Source: Thunnus maccoyii
Lineage: Eukaryota > Chordata > Actinopteri > Scombriformes > Scombridae
Reading direction: 5' to 3'
Length of the DNA stretch: 64,000 bases
Assembly: GCF_910596095.1 (NCBI RefSeq)
Contig: NC_056534.1
Coordinates: 15,079,490-15,143,489 of the forward strand
Shown here in pieces: positions 54,601 to 64,000 of this stretch. Within the stretch, counting starts at the first letter, position 1, and each line of letters begins with the position of its first letter. The notes beneath the pieces are model-generated. The model saw only the letters and a program-made list of their open reading frames with translations. It ran no database searches and was not told the DNA's origin. The translations under genes and the position numbers were made by a program.

Positions 54601-57600
54601 ATTAACTCACATCCCGACTCCATGAAAACCATCTTTTTTTTTTTTTCTACAATTGACTGAGATAAATAATGTTGACAATGAATGTATGACCGTTAAAGTT
54701 TTTTCCTGTTTCGTAAAGAGGAAAGAAAGTCCAAGTTGTTGTAGATCTTAAATTTTTCTTAACCTGTTCCTCAATTTGTTTTCATGGAAATGCATGATCA
54801 TATTTTTATTTATTACAGTTATTTTTGTCATTTCTAAAAAGCACATTTAGTGGGTTTTGCTTTGCATGTGCTGATAGCCGGAAACGATTTTCAATTACAG
54901 TTTCAGTTTCTTTGATCAAAAGTCATCAGTTACTTGCAGAATGAGCAAACTACAAAAAATTGAAAATTGTGAACTTGTGGTTTACCTGAAGGCTGAACGT
55001 AACTATTTTTGATGCTTTAAGAACTTTGGTTTCTTATTACAGGACTGCATGCTCTGGTCAACCTAACCTCGTTTGAATATCTGAATGTTTTCATTTGAAC
55101 TGTGTCCCAGTTTTTTTGTTTGTGATAAACTAATTAACTACTAATGATTAATGTGATTGAAGTGAAGGTTTTACTTAATCAGTTTGTTACTTTTGTTAAT
55201 CTGGAAGTCAAATTCAAGATTTTACCCCTTAAAATGTCAGAATAAAATAACACCAAGTCATAGTCATATATTTCTCTTTGCTATTTTATCAGCCTCCCTT
55301 TTTCACTTTCTATGGCAATAATTTTGTTGGATTTGTTCTTTTGTGTCACGTTCTGCAAATGCAGAACATTTTTGATTATGAAATGTCACAAACTAGACGT
55401 CATCAAATTTTCCATGACCAGGATTATAAATCTAATTATGATCACATGCCGTGACTTACATAACCTCACATATGTAACATCTGGTTCTTCTAAACTCAAC
55501 TTTTTCATTTATTTAAAATATCAGACTCTAAAATATTATCTGTTCAGCTTACATGAGGCCATTGTAAGCAGATTTTACTGTCATTCAAGAAGTATTTGTA
55601 GACATCTCTTGTGTTTTCTGTTGTGTTCAACAGGGCAGCAAAGTGCAGACCAGGGTCGGCCTCCTCATGCTGCTGTGCACGTGGATCAACAACTGTCCGA
55701 TAGCTGTCACACACTTTCTACACAATCAGGAAAACGTTCCCTTCGTATCCTTGAAGCACCTCACAAGCCATCGGCCATTTTCATTACTGCAAATGTCTGT
55801 GTTGTAACCAGTGTTGCCAACCATTTTATACTGGAAAGTAGCTAAAGCCTACTTATAAAGTCACTAGAAGACATAAACTGACATAAACTTAATTGACTCT
55901 AACTAGCTATATAGTTATCATTTTTCAAGCTGCTATATCTTCAACATGCATCTAAATCTAAAACTGACATTAACAAAGGACCCTGTTTTATCAAAATGTA
56001 ACTTTTCAGGAATTCAGGTGAATCTTGTCATTCAGATTAAGATCTGTGTGATTCGTAACCTGTGTCAACAATTTGAACTAACAGACAGCACACAACAGCA
56101 ATGATGTTGAAGTGTCATTATTCAGGTCAGTCCTATCCATCCATTTCTACACTGATGTCCTCACATGCCTGATAGTTATTCATACTGAGATGTTCTGTAT
56201 TTGGATGCCTGTGGATGATTTTCTCATTACAGAGAACAGGAACATCATATTCCAGTTTCTGGCTAAAAGTGGTTTATGATTCTGAAGCCCATCTGTGTTT
56301 AATAAATCCTTGACTCAGTGACTCCTGCAGCTGACGGCACAGATCTCAGAGAACCTGGGAGAGGATGAAAGGCTGGTTCAGGGTCTGTGTGCGCTGCTTC
56401 TCGGCATCTGCATTTATTACAATGACAACTCACTGGAGAACTACACCAAGTAAGTGATAATAATAACTAAATAACAAAAACATCATGCAAGAATTATTGC
56501 CACTCCTATTTTTCCTGCAGTTCTTACAGTTTAGAGCCTGGAATGATCAAATGTTTTGCTTTTTTGCTTGAAAAACCTCAAAATATTAAAATTCACTGTC
56601 ATTGAAAAATGACTGAAACGATTATTCGCTTTTTAAAATAGTTGCCAGTTAGTTTTCTGTCAATCAATTAATCGTTGCAGTTCTGCTACTTATGCACTTC
56701 TTCTCCTTGTGTTGCACATTTGAGTTAAGCAAAGAGTTAACTGCTCTGCTTTTGCTTATTCAGTCTTTGATTTGCCAGTTTATAACAGATCAATACAGTT
56801 TTGTGACAGTGAGTTTGGATTGAATTATTTCTGACACAACACACAGATACTCTGCTGCTGTAGTGATACATTCTGTGTAGTAATGCACACGTACTTCGTT
56901 TATCTGTACAAGCATATACATTGAAAAGTAACCAGAGCTCTTTGAATCCATTAACCTGATAAAGCAAACAAGGTTTCTTTTTTTTTTACCTGCCATTTCA
57001 GAAATCAGGTTACGTCCAGAAGTGTGGAAAGATAAGTTGCTTAAACCATGTGAACACAAACGGTGCCCTGTTTAAAGTCTTCCCTGTCCTCTCTGTCCTC
57101 CTTTAGAGAGAAGTTAAAGCAGCTGATTGAGAAGCGGATTGGAAAAGAAAACTTTGTAGAGAAGCTCGGTTTCATCACAAAGCATGAGCTGTACTCCCGG
57201 GCGGCCCAGAAGCCACAACCTGTCTTCCCGTCGCCAGAGCAGATGCTGTTTGACCACGAGTTCACCAAGCTGGTGAAAGAACTGGAGGGTCAGTCAGCGA
57301 CTTTTTCTTGACATCCAGTCAGGGATGTTTAAATTTATCATGATAGTAACAGTTTCTCGGGGGTTTAATGAATGATTTCAACCTCTACTCTAAACAGGTG
57401 TGATAACCAAAGCAGTTCACAAGTCCAGTGAAGAGGAGAAGAAGGAGGAGGAGGTGAAGAAGACGTTGGAGCAACATGACAACATTGTAACTCAATACAA
57501 AGAGCTGATCAGAGAGCAGGTAAACAGACCGAATACAGATACCATCAAGTGATGCGTGGCTCTTTTTCAATGTTCTCTCTTGTTTGATGGTTTTGTTTTG

Positions 57601-60600
57601 ATTGTTTGATGCTCAGGATGCTCAGATCCAGGAGCTGAAAGAGCAGGTAGATTCAATGTCATCTCAGAAGGAACAGATGCAGACTACAATCACCCAGCAG
57701 CTGTCTCAGATCCAGCAGCACAAAGACCAGTACAACATCCTCAAACTGAAATTAGGTAAGTCCATCTCATCATCGGTCAACTGATAACATGTGTTTGGTT
57801 TCGTCAAGGAGGAACAGAAATCATTACACACGGTGGAACCAGTGTTCATTAACAATACATTACTTAACAGGGTCTGTTCATAGTTTTAGTTAGATAACAT
57901 TTTACTGCTTTATTACTGAGATATGGGGTGACGGTAACATGCAGCGACATCGTTAGATACAGTTTTATAACACAGCAAGGACAGTTTAAAGGAAGAGTTC
58001 AACATTAAGTGAAATAAGCTTTCTTCCTCTCTTTCACAAACATTATTATGAAAAAGACAATTTTTAGGTGTTTTAGGGGTCTGCGTGTTGTAAATATTTC
58101 TTGTCAAACATCAGTCGGATGCAGTGACTTCATGTAACTCATATCTGGCAACCGGCACTGTAGCCACAGACACTGCTTGGGCTGACAGATAAACTGTTGT
58201 TTACCATAAAATATTTCCAGCATGTACTGTAACGTCCCCTAAAACAACAAATTGTCACTTTTACATAATAGTTTGTGTAAAGATTAAACAAATAAACTTT
58301 AAAGGTGTTGGCAGGCTTATTTTTTAAGCTTGGAGATAGCAAAGCTAGCTGTTTGTTTCCAGTCTTATGCTAAGCTAGGCTAACCATAACCCGACTCTGA
58401 CTCTGTACTTGATGTACAGACATGAGAATGATATCGATCTTCTCATCTATCTCATCTAGAAGACATAGTATGTGTATTATCCAAAATGTTCAATAATTCC
58501 TTTAAACAAGGCTACAGTTTAACTTTATCAGGTAAACCATTTTTTTAGAAGTGAAAATAAAGCTGAACGCAAAAGATCATCAGTGTCATCAGTAATCATC
58601 TGTGTGTTCTTACTTTGTATTTATGCAACATCACAGTAAATAAAGTTGCTCAGACTTGAACTATGAAGGAGGAAAATGTAAGGCATGTTTATAATATAAC
58701 ATTTGAGTAGTCAAGACAATGTGGTTGAACTGGAAACCTGTCGGATTGCTCGTGTAGTTTCCTCGTTTCTCTCTGTGAGCAGCAGAGCTCTCACAATGAC
58801 ATATCTAATTTAGATAACAGGTCAAATGTTATCATAACTACATGGCATGATGGCTAAAACTCTAAATGCTGTGAAGAGACTAACTGAAACAAATTATCTA
58901 AACTATCTTAATATGATTATTTGCAGCACAGTACCTTACAGTCCTCAAAATAGTTCCTTTAACGTACCTTAAATTATATTACAATCATTTGTAAGACGCT
59001 TTTGTCCAAAGCAACATTTACAAAGTGCATTAAAACTCCATAGTAAGAAAAACAGTAACTTGTTTTGTATTGTGTATGTCAGTACATACCTTATGATCCT
59101 CAATAGAGGAGTAACATCAACATTTATATCTCATTTCCTGTTGAATCTGCCATTTTTAATCCTGCATGTGCTCATGAATCCAGGTAAGGACAACCAGAGT
59201 CAGTCCAACAGCCAGGGAGACGGCTCCCAGGTCAACGGGCTGCAGACAGAAGAGCTCACACAGCTTCGAGAAGAGGTGGAGGAGCTCCGCAAGCAACACT
59301 CACTCCTTCAGACACAACTTGGTGACAAAGACGCAATCATCAACACCCTGGTTAGTACTGTAGACATCCATGTGAGTGTCATACAGAACAAAAAGCCTAA
59401 AGAAATGATGTTTTTGGTGCCCAAAGCAGATTATGGAACAGACCGTGGTTATGATATTTATTGTTTAAAGCTGTTTTCAGGGGGCCCAGAAGTTCTTGTC
59501 GTACCTGTATGTGTGTCTGTTTATTTAAACTCAAACAGCAGCAGGGGTCATTGTTCAACCACCAGAGTATAAACTAATGTGTGCAAACTGCCTCCCAAGT
59601 CGTCTCTGTTTTCTGTTATTATTATTATTGTTGTTGTTGTTATTACAGGAATTATGTGTAATTTTATTCAGGCCGATCAGACACAGAGAACACTTATACA
59701 CCACAGGTAGACTTTGAATAATAGATGACATAACACCCTCCAACCACACCTTCAGAGCTGTGAAACAACATCACAGTTACAGTACTACAGAAGTGGTTGC
59801 CTGTGGCAACAAACCAACCAAATTCCTAACAAGAACAGCAACAACAAATAAACTTCCAGCTGTATTTTGTTAACGACACATGTACTGAAAGCAGAGCTGT
59901 AAGAGTTAATGAATTAGTCAAGTGACAGAAAATGAAACGGCAGCTATTTTAATAATCAATCAATCGTTTAAGTCACATTTTCCAAACGTTCACTGCTTCC
60001 AACTTTTCAGTTAAGTCTTTTCTCTGTTTTATGTCTGTAAACTGAATATCTTTGGGTTTTGGACACTTGAAGACGTCACGCTGTGCTTTTGGAAACTGGC
60101 GGCATGTTTCACAACCTTTCTGACAGTTTATAGATAAAATGATTCATCACTTCATTGCGAAATTAATTGTTAGTTGCAGCTCTAATTGAGAGCATGTGTT
60201 GGTTCTGAAGACAGTCTTACAGTTAGAACTGTTTCTGAAGTTTTAATTTCATCTTGTCACAAATGCTGTCTTTTTGATTGTGTTTAACTGTAGAGGTCGG
60301 AGGCGGCACAGACAGCAGAAGGAACAGCAGGGTCAGGATCAGACAACACAGAACTACTCAAGGTGGGATTCATCGATGTACACTTTCTTTCTAAAGAGCA
60401 TAAAACTGACCCGTCTTTTTTTCTCTAATGCATGTATGTGTTAAAGGTTAAGGTTGGCATTGTTCTATGTTTTTCTGATGTCAACAAAATCCCATGAAAA
60501 GACCAAAACTCAACAATGCGTCTTTCAATACTTCTCTGACCTTTTTGGCTCCCAGCCCCAAACCTTATTGGTTACCTTGCAAGGCAGCTGGATTTGCAAG

Positions 60601-63291
60601 ATCACAGGTGAATCCATCTTGTCAGGCCTCCTGCTGAACCACCAGTGGCTCAGCCCAATCAGCGTCCTAGAACTACTGGCAGCTACGGCATGGTTTAGGT
60701 GTGACGACAGGGAGAAGCAATAACCCGTGATAGACAGTGATAGACAGGTGGTTCATCCAATCACCTGCCAAATATTTTTTGAATACTGCCCTTTTCCAAA
60801 CAGTTTCCAAGGACGACTTCTCAGATGGTTCTGTGAAACAAACCATCTGGTGTGTCAGGTTACCTTATTGGTTCCTTCTGAAGATGTAAACCTTTAGAAA
60901 TGGGTCACAAACATTGACTACATAAATATGGATGTCATGACAGCTCTCCAAAAGTGAATCCAAAACATCTTGATCGCCCCCTGTTGACTGTCTACAGTAG
61001 ATTGGACATGAGCCAAACTAAAATATCAATTAATCAAGAAAATAATCGTTGGTTTAATCGATAATGAAAATAATAGTTTGTTTTAGTCCTAGGTGTGTCT
61101 TTAATAGTTTTTGGGACACAATGATGCTCTATGACAGAGTAGTAAGATATATCAGATACTGGATATACAGATGATACTTGATAGTAGAATCAATTGATTC
61201 TTGGTTTGTTTTGGAGTCTCTGACAAAAAGAGAAATACAGAATATTGCCAACATTATTCTTAAGACTGTAACTGTAAAACGTATTTCTTATTTTCAGTTG
61301 ATGAATTGATGTAAGTGTTTGTGTTGAATTTGTTGTTTGTTCCAGGAGTTGGAGGCTCTGAGGACTCAGGTCCAGTCCCAGTCAGCAGAGATCAGCCAGC
61401 TGAAGACAGAGAGACAAGACCTGCTCAGAAGAGCTGAAGCAGGGGTAACAAAAAACATACAAACATGACACCAATGCCGAATAATAATATCACGCTAAAC
61501 AGATTCTCGATTAATTAACTCCTCTATGTTTTCTCTCAGCCTTCGGATGCAGTTGACAGCAGTGACGGCTCATTAGACGCCGCCAAGATGGCAGACCTAG
61601 AGAGCAGACTCGCAGCACAGACGTCTGAGACAGAAAGACTCAAGGTGTGTAGAAGATCTGTCTCAATATTGTCCTGCATCTTTTGTACTTGTGGCTCTTT
61701 CTAATCAGCACCTGCTACTGTCTCCTCCTCCTCCTCTCTCTTCTCCGTTCTCCTCTCTGTCTCAGGAGGAGGCGAGCAGTCTGTCGAAGGGCCGGTCGGA
61801 GCTGGAGCAGCAGCTGGCTTCAGCAACCAGCACGGTTGCCATCCTGCAGACAGAGAAAGCAAAGCTGCAAACAGAGGTGCAGGAGTCCAAGAAGGAGCAG
61901 GACGACCTGCTTATGCTGCTGGCAGACCAGGACCAGAAGATCCACAGCCTCAAACAGAGACTCAAGGACCTGGGAGAGACGGTAGACAAACCATCAATAC
62001 TGTGTTTTAAATCTATCAGGACAAATTCCAGTTTTAACTCCAGCCATTATGTTAGGATTGCTGAAAGAGTTTACTTCTTGACTTGATCAACCCTGCTGAG
62101 AAGGTCTTGACATAAGTGACGGGAATGTTACAGCAGGCTGATTAAATGACAGTAAAATACAGGAGTAGAGAAGCTAACCCAACTCAAAAAACATAAAAAA
62201 CAAAACAGAAATGTAACTAAAAATTGGACTTAAACTATCAATCAAATGTCTAAATTGTGATTTAAACTTCAAATTTAAAAAGCCAAAAATCAAAACCATG
62301 TGCCAAAATTAAGAGGGATTGCAAGGTGTTTAATCATTTTAATTGTTTCCTTTTGACCTTTTCAAGTCGCTGTCTTACGACTGTTATTAAGCTTGTTGAC
62401 AACAGGACGTGTGTGACCATCAGAAAGTACATTAACAAAAAAAACTGACTGAAAATGGTAAAGAAACTGAAAAAGTGCAGCATCCTGTTACTGATCAGAA
62501 CTGAAGTTTACTTCACTTTGAAGTTCACTCATCTCCATCTCTCATCCAAATTTTAGTGTTTTCATCAGTTTCTTTACCTTTTCTGTGTAGATTGCATCAT
62601 AAATTAGCAAGGTCAGCTGTTTTTGCAGGACGTCGTTTCTGCTCGGATACAGTCACGCACGAGAATTCACGTCATGTCGTGATTTCCGGGGTTACGTGGC
62701 AAAATGTTTTTTATCTGAAAACATTCAAAAAAGGTGGAAGTACTGTTTTCAGCCCTGAATAGTTCCTGCAGTCTTGCTCTCAGGCAACATATGCTGTATG
62801 TAGCCTGAGAGGCACCACTCACTGCTGCTCATAAAGCTGATTGCTGTGAGTGCACAGTCGTAATTAATCAACAGTTTTATCAACCCAAAGTGTTTCTCAT
62901 CTGGACAGTAGAAGGACACTGAAAATGGAACTAAAACTGCAAAAGTGGAAAAAAGGAAACTACACACCTGCAGTCATTCATTTTGTGTTCCTCTCTGACT
63001 GTAAATACAAGAACACTTGTGTGGTGGTGTAAATAGTTGTTCTTTAGTTTTAATAATCTTCAGGTCTGTTTCCAGTTTATCTGAGCTGTAAACCTGTCGT
63101 GAGTAGTGAGCTTCGTGCAGAATAGCTACAAAACCTGGATTTGTGTGCAGACCACTCAGCTGTGTTCTGTGTGTTTTTGCTTTAGTTAGACTGTGACACT
63201 TTCCTTACAGGTGGAAGATGAAGACGACCTCGACGCCAGGGACCAAACGGACGAGGACGAGGACGAGGAGGACGAAGAAGACGAGGACTAA
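41939..63291 (+). CDS. uso1: general vesicular transport factor p115/USO1, complete, 27 coding exons
   Basis: Exons: 41939-42004, 44515-44601, 45238-45302, 45704-45780, 46109-46120, 46376-46429, 48475-48575, 48655-48757, 48911-48966, 49131-49251, 49411-49589, 49701-49841, 49946-50034, 50140-50294, 51086-51291, 51462-51482, 55634-55744, 56331-56449, 57107-57288, 57398-57519, 57617-57755, 59184-59350, 60294-60362, 61346-61444, 61540-61644, 61766-61981, 63211-63291. Phases close to 980 codons with all cassettes, or 951 without three small ones. Human is 962 aa (from memory). Start MNFFRGVMGG is as in the family. The head (about 1-650) is armadillo-like (REVIRND, FFKEGSYIQRMKPWFEVGD, GLCALLLGI). 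It is followed by a long heptad-rich coiled-coil tail (about 655-950) and a very acidic C-terminus of D/E repeats. The protein tethers COPI/COPII vesicles at the ER-Golgi interface by binding GM130, giantin, SNAREs and RAB1. Confidence 0.97.
42540..43075. repeat. dispersed repeat family B, copy 1 of a direct pair
   Basis: Landmarks in order: 'gatccccgcc', 'ttttaagacat', 'tgcaaatatt.gt.catttcaa', 'ggaggcttca.gtttccac', 'ccaaactagtt.tgatgtcc' and 'gtcaaactctgcaca'. They recur in the same order at 43405-43900. The copies are diverged. It lies in uso1 intron 1. Confidence 0.65.
43405..43915. repeat. dispersed repeat family B, copy 2 of a direct pair
   Basis: This is a second diverged copy in the same orientation, beginning with a C run (43418-43430) and containing an A run (43482-43501). 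Family B therefore occupies much of uso1 intron 1. Confidence 0.65.
46109..46120 (+). other. uso1: 12-nt microexon of uso1
   Basis: The block GATGAATCAGAAG is split as cag|ATGAATCAGAAG|gtaaaa, phase 1 to phase 1, encoding DESE. It lies between the acidic EEEEQ exon and the next cassette. It can be skipped without a frame change. Confidence 0.6.
46376..46429 (+). other. uso1: 54-nt candidate cassette exon of uso1
   Basis: cgcag|ACGCAGTAACC...ATACCTG|gtcagt, phase 1 to phase 1, encodes 18 residues (DAVTSIPVSGKHKNVSIP). It sits in the variable acidic loop of the head domain, where I recall no matching stretch in human p115. It is probably alternatively spliced. Confidence 0.55.
50745..51035. 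repeat. dispersed repeat family A, copy 2 (uso1 intron)
   Basis: Contains 'attaattggcaactattt', 'gcttttctctgttttatatcattgtaaactaaatatctttgtgttttt' and the end 'attgttagttgcagctct'. The same motifs in the same order are at 59895-60186. Confidence 0.7.
51462..51482 (+). other. uso1: 21-nt microexon of uso1 (GDKINRR)
   Basis: tttgcag|GGTGAT...CGACGG|gtgagt, phase 0 to 0, encodes seven residues. It inserts just before the exon that begins GSKVQTR, which it resembles (G.K...R). Skipping keeps the frame and joins LSQ to GSK as in the family consensus I recall. Confidence 0.65.
55745..56330 (+). other. uso1: U12-type (minor spliceosome) intron in uso1
   Basis: The donor after ...NVPF is GTATCCTTG, matching the U12 5' splice site consensus (RTATCCTTT) at 8 of 9 positions. 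A branch-site match TCCTTGAC lies at 56307-56314 (consensus TTCCTTRAC), with its A 17 nt before the acceptor AG at 56329-56330, the spacing expected for U12 introns. No long polypyrimidine tract is present. Confidence 0.8.
56598..56692. repeat. dispersed repeat family A, partial copy
   Basis: The fragment 'actgaaacgattattcgc...gccagttagttttctgtcaatcaattaatcgttgcag' corresponds to the inner end of family A, in the uso1 intron after the 56331 exon. Confidence 0.5.
57984..58507. mobile_element. 524-bp inverted-repeat element in a uso1 intron
   Basis: The left end GTTTAAAGGAAGAGTTCAACATT is mirrored by AATGTTCAATAATTCCTTTAAAC at 58485-58507 (11 terminal bases exact, then a near match). Internal 'ccagtcttatgctaagctaggctaac' also occurs, diverged, near 5970-5995, so this is a dispersed fish element. 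It is non-coding. Confidence 0.7.
59895..60186. repeat. dispersed repeat family A, copy 3 (uso1 intron)
   Basis: Begins 'agagctgtaagagttaatgaattagtc' and ends 'attaattgttagttgcagctct'. The outer motifs (agagctg.aa / ttgcagctct) look like short terminal inverted repeats. The interior shares 'cttttctctgttttat.tc.gtaaactgaatatctttg.gtttt' with copy 2. Confidence 0.7.
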
Positions 63292-64000
63292 GAAAAACAC
63301 TGAAGGAACGAAACGGGAAAGAGATGGAAATGTGCCTGACAGCAGGCAAGAAAAGACTTTGCAGAAACACAGATGAGAAACTGAAAAGATAGGACTAATA
63401 TTTGAAGCGGTTTCTCTTTCTCAGCTGCCACGCTATCTTCATTTTTTTTTTTTTCCTTCTTCTTCACCTCACGTTCACATCACATGTACATGTTTGTTTG
63501 TTTGTTTGTTGGAGTTTTTTGTTGTCCAAGATTTCTTTCCAGTGATTCAGCTTTCAGTGAAAAGATTTAAACTCATCAGTGCGTTCATCTCCGCGACTTT
63601 TACCTTCAGTTTGGGATGGATTTTACCAGTCTTGTGTTTATTGTAATGTATTGTCATATAGTTTATAATTAAGAAAAAAAAAAACAACGCTACTGTAGGT
63701 TAATTTTAACACTCAAGTCATCTGGAAAATTTAGAGCAGAGGATTTAAAATGTAGCAAAATATGCACCTATAAACAGATTTGATATTATTGTCATGTTAT
63801 GGTAAACATGCTGGTGAGCCCGTCAGGTTTGCTTTCTCTGTCCTGCTCCACTGCTCTCGACGCGCCCGAGTCCTCTCACGCTAAAATCACCCCGGCAACG
63901 TGTCAACTGTGCCATCACACCCTGCGCTCTGAATTCATCAACACCCTCCCCGAGTTCGAGTTCAGCGTGTTACAGTATTTCAACACTCACAGTTGTTCCA
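63292..64000 (+). other. uso1: uso1 3' UTR and downstream sequence to the window end
   Basis: Follows the TAA at 63289-63291. U-rich, with a (GTTT)n stretch (63493-63510) and an A run (63673-63684). No canonical AATAAA is visible. The last 170 bp are GC-richer without a convincing ORF, so they could still be UTR or the start of another feature. Confidence 0.45.

Noticed and set aside
55312-55845. 177-codon ORF spanning a uso1 exon
   Set aside because: It reads the exon 55634-55744 in the wrong frame, with intron sequence on both sides.

Overview
The window is vertebrate nuclear DNA, almost certainly from a ray-finned (teleost, probably percomorph) fish. Multi-exon genes have GT-AG introns, introns are short, intergenic DNA is AT-rich, there are many microsatellites, and small inverted-repeat transposons and an L2-type LINE remnant are present. 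All calls come from reading the sequence and from remembered protein families. No database search was run.

Layout. (1) 202-9810, minus strand: a complete 15-exon pkd2 coding region (polycystin-2, 904 codons). (2) 12096-18386: a MULE-type DNA transposon, or a gene derived from one. It carries an intron-containing transposase with DDE residues and a SWIM zinc finger (minus strand, 12936-18296), bounded by degenerate terminal inverted repeats. An internally deleted copy of the same element sits in one of its introns, and one exon has an apparent one-base frameshift. (3) 19440-29260, plus strand: g3bp2 (stress-granule protein, 508 codons in the longest model), with a CRE/CCAAT promoter and a long U-rich 3' UTR. 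(4) 37113-37548, plus: a small two-exon heterotrimeric G-protein gamma subunit gene. (5) 39749-40690: a decayed L2-like LINE. (6) 41939-63291, plus: uso1 (p115 vesicle tether), 27 coding exons and 980 codons if all cassette exons are used. It includes three small cassette exons and one intron with U12-type (minor spliceosome) signals.

The genes are unrelated in pathway: a ciliary/ER cation channel, an RNA-binding stress-granule factor, a membrane-anchored signalling subunit and an ER-Golgi tether. The grouping is chromosomal synteny. From memory, G3BP2 and USO1 are neighbours and PKD2 lies on the same arm of human chromosome 4. The most unusual part is the MULE/SWIM element with its nested self-derivative. 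The rest of the accessory DNA is several small inverted-repeat elements and at least two dispersed repeat families, mostly in introns of g3bp2 and uso1.
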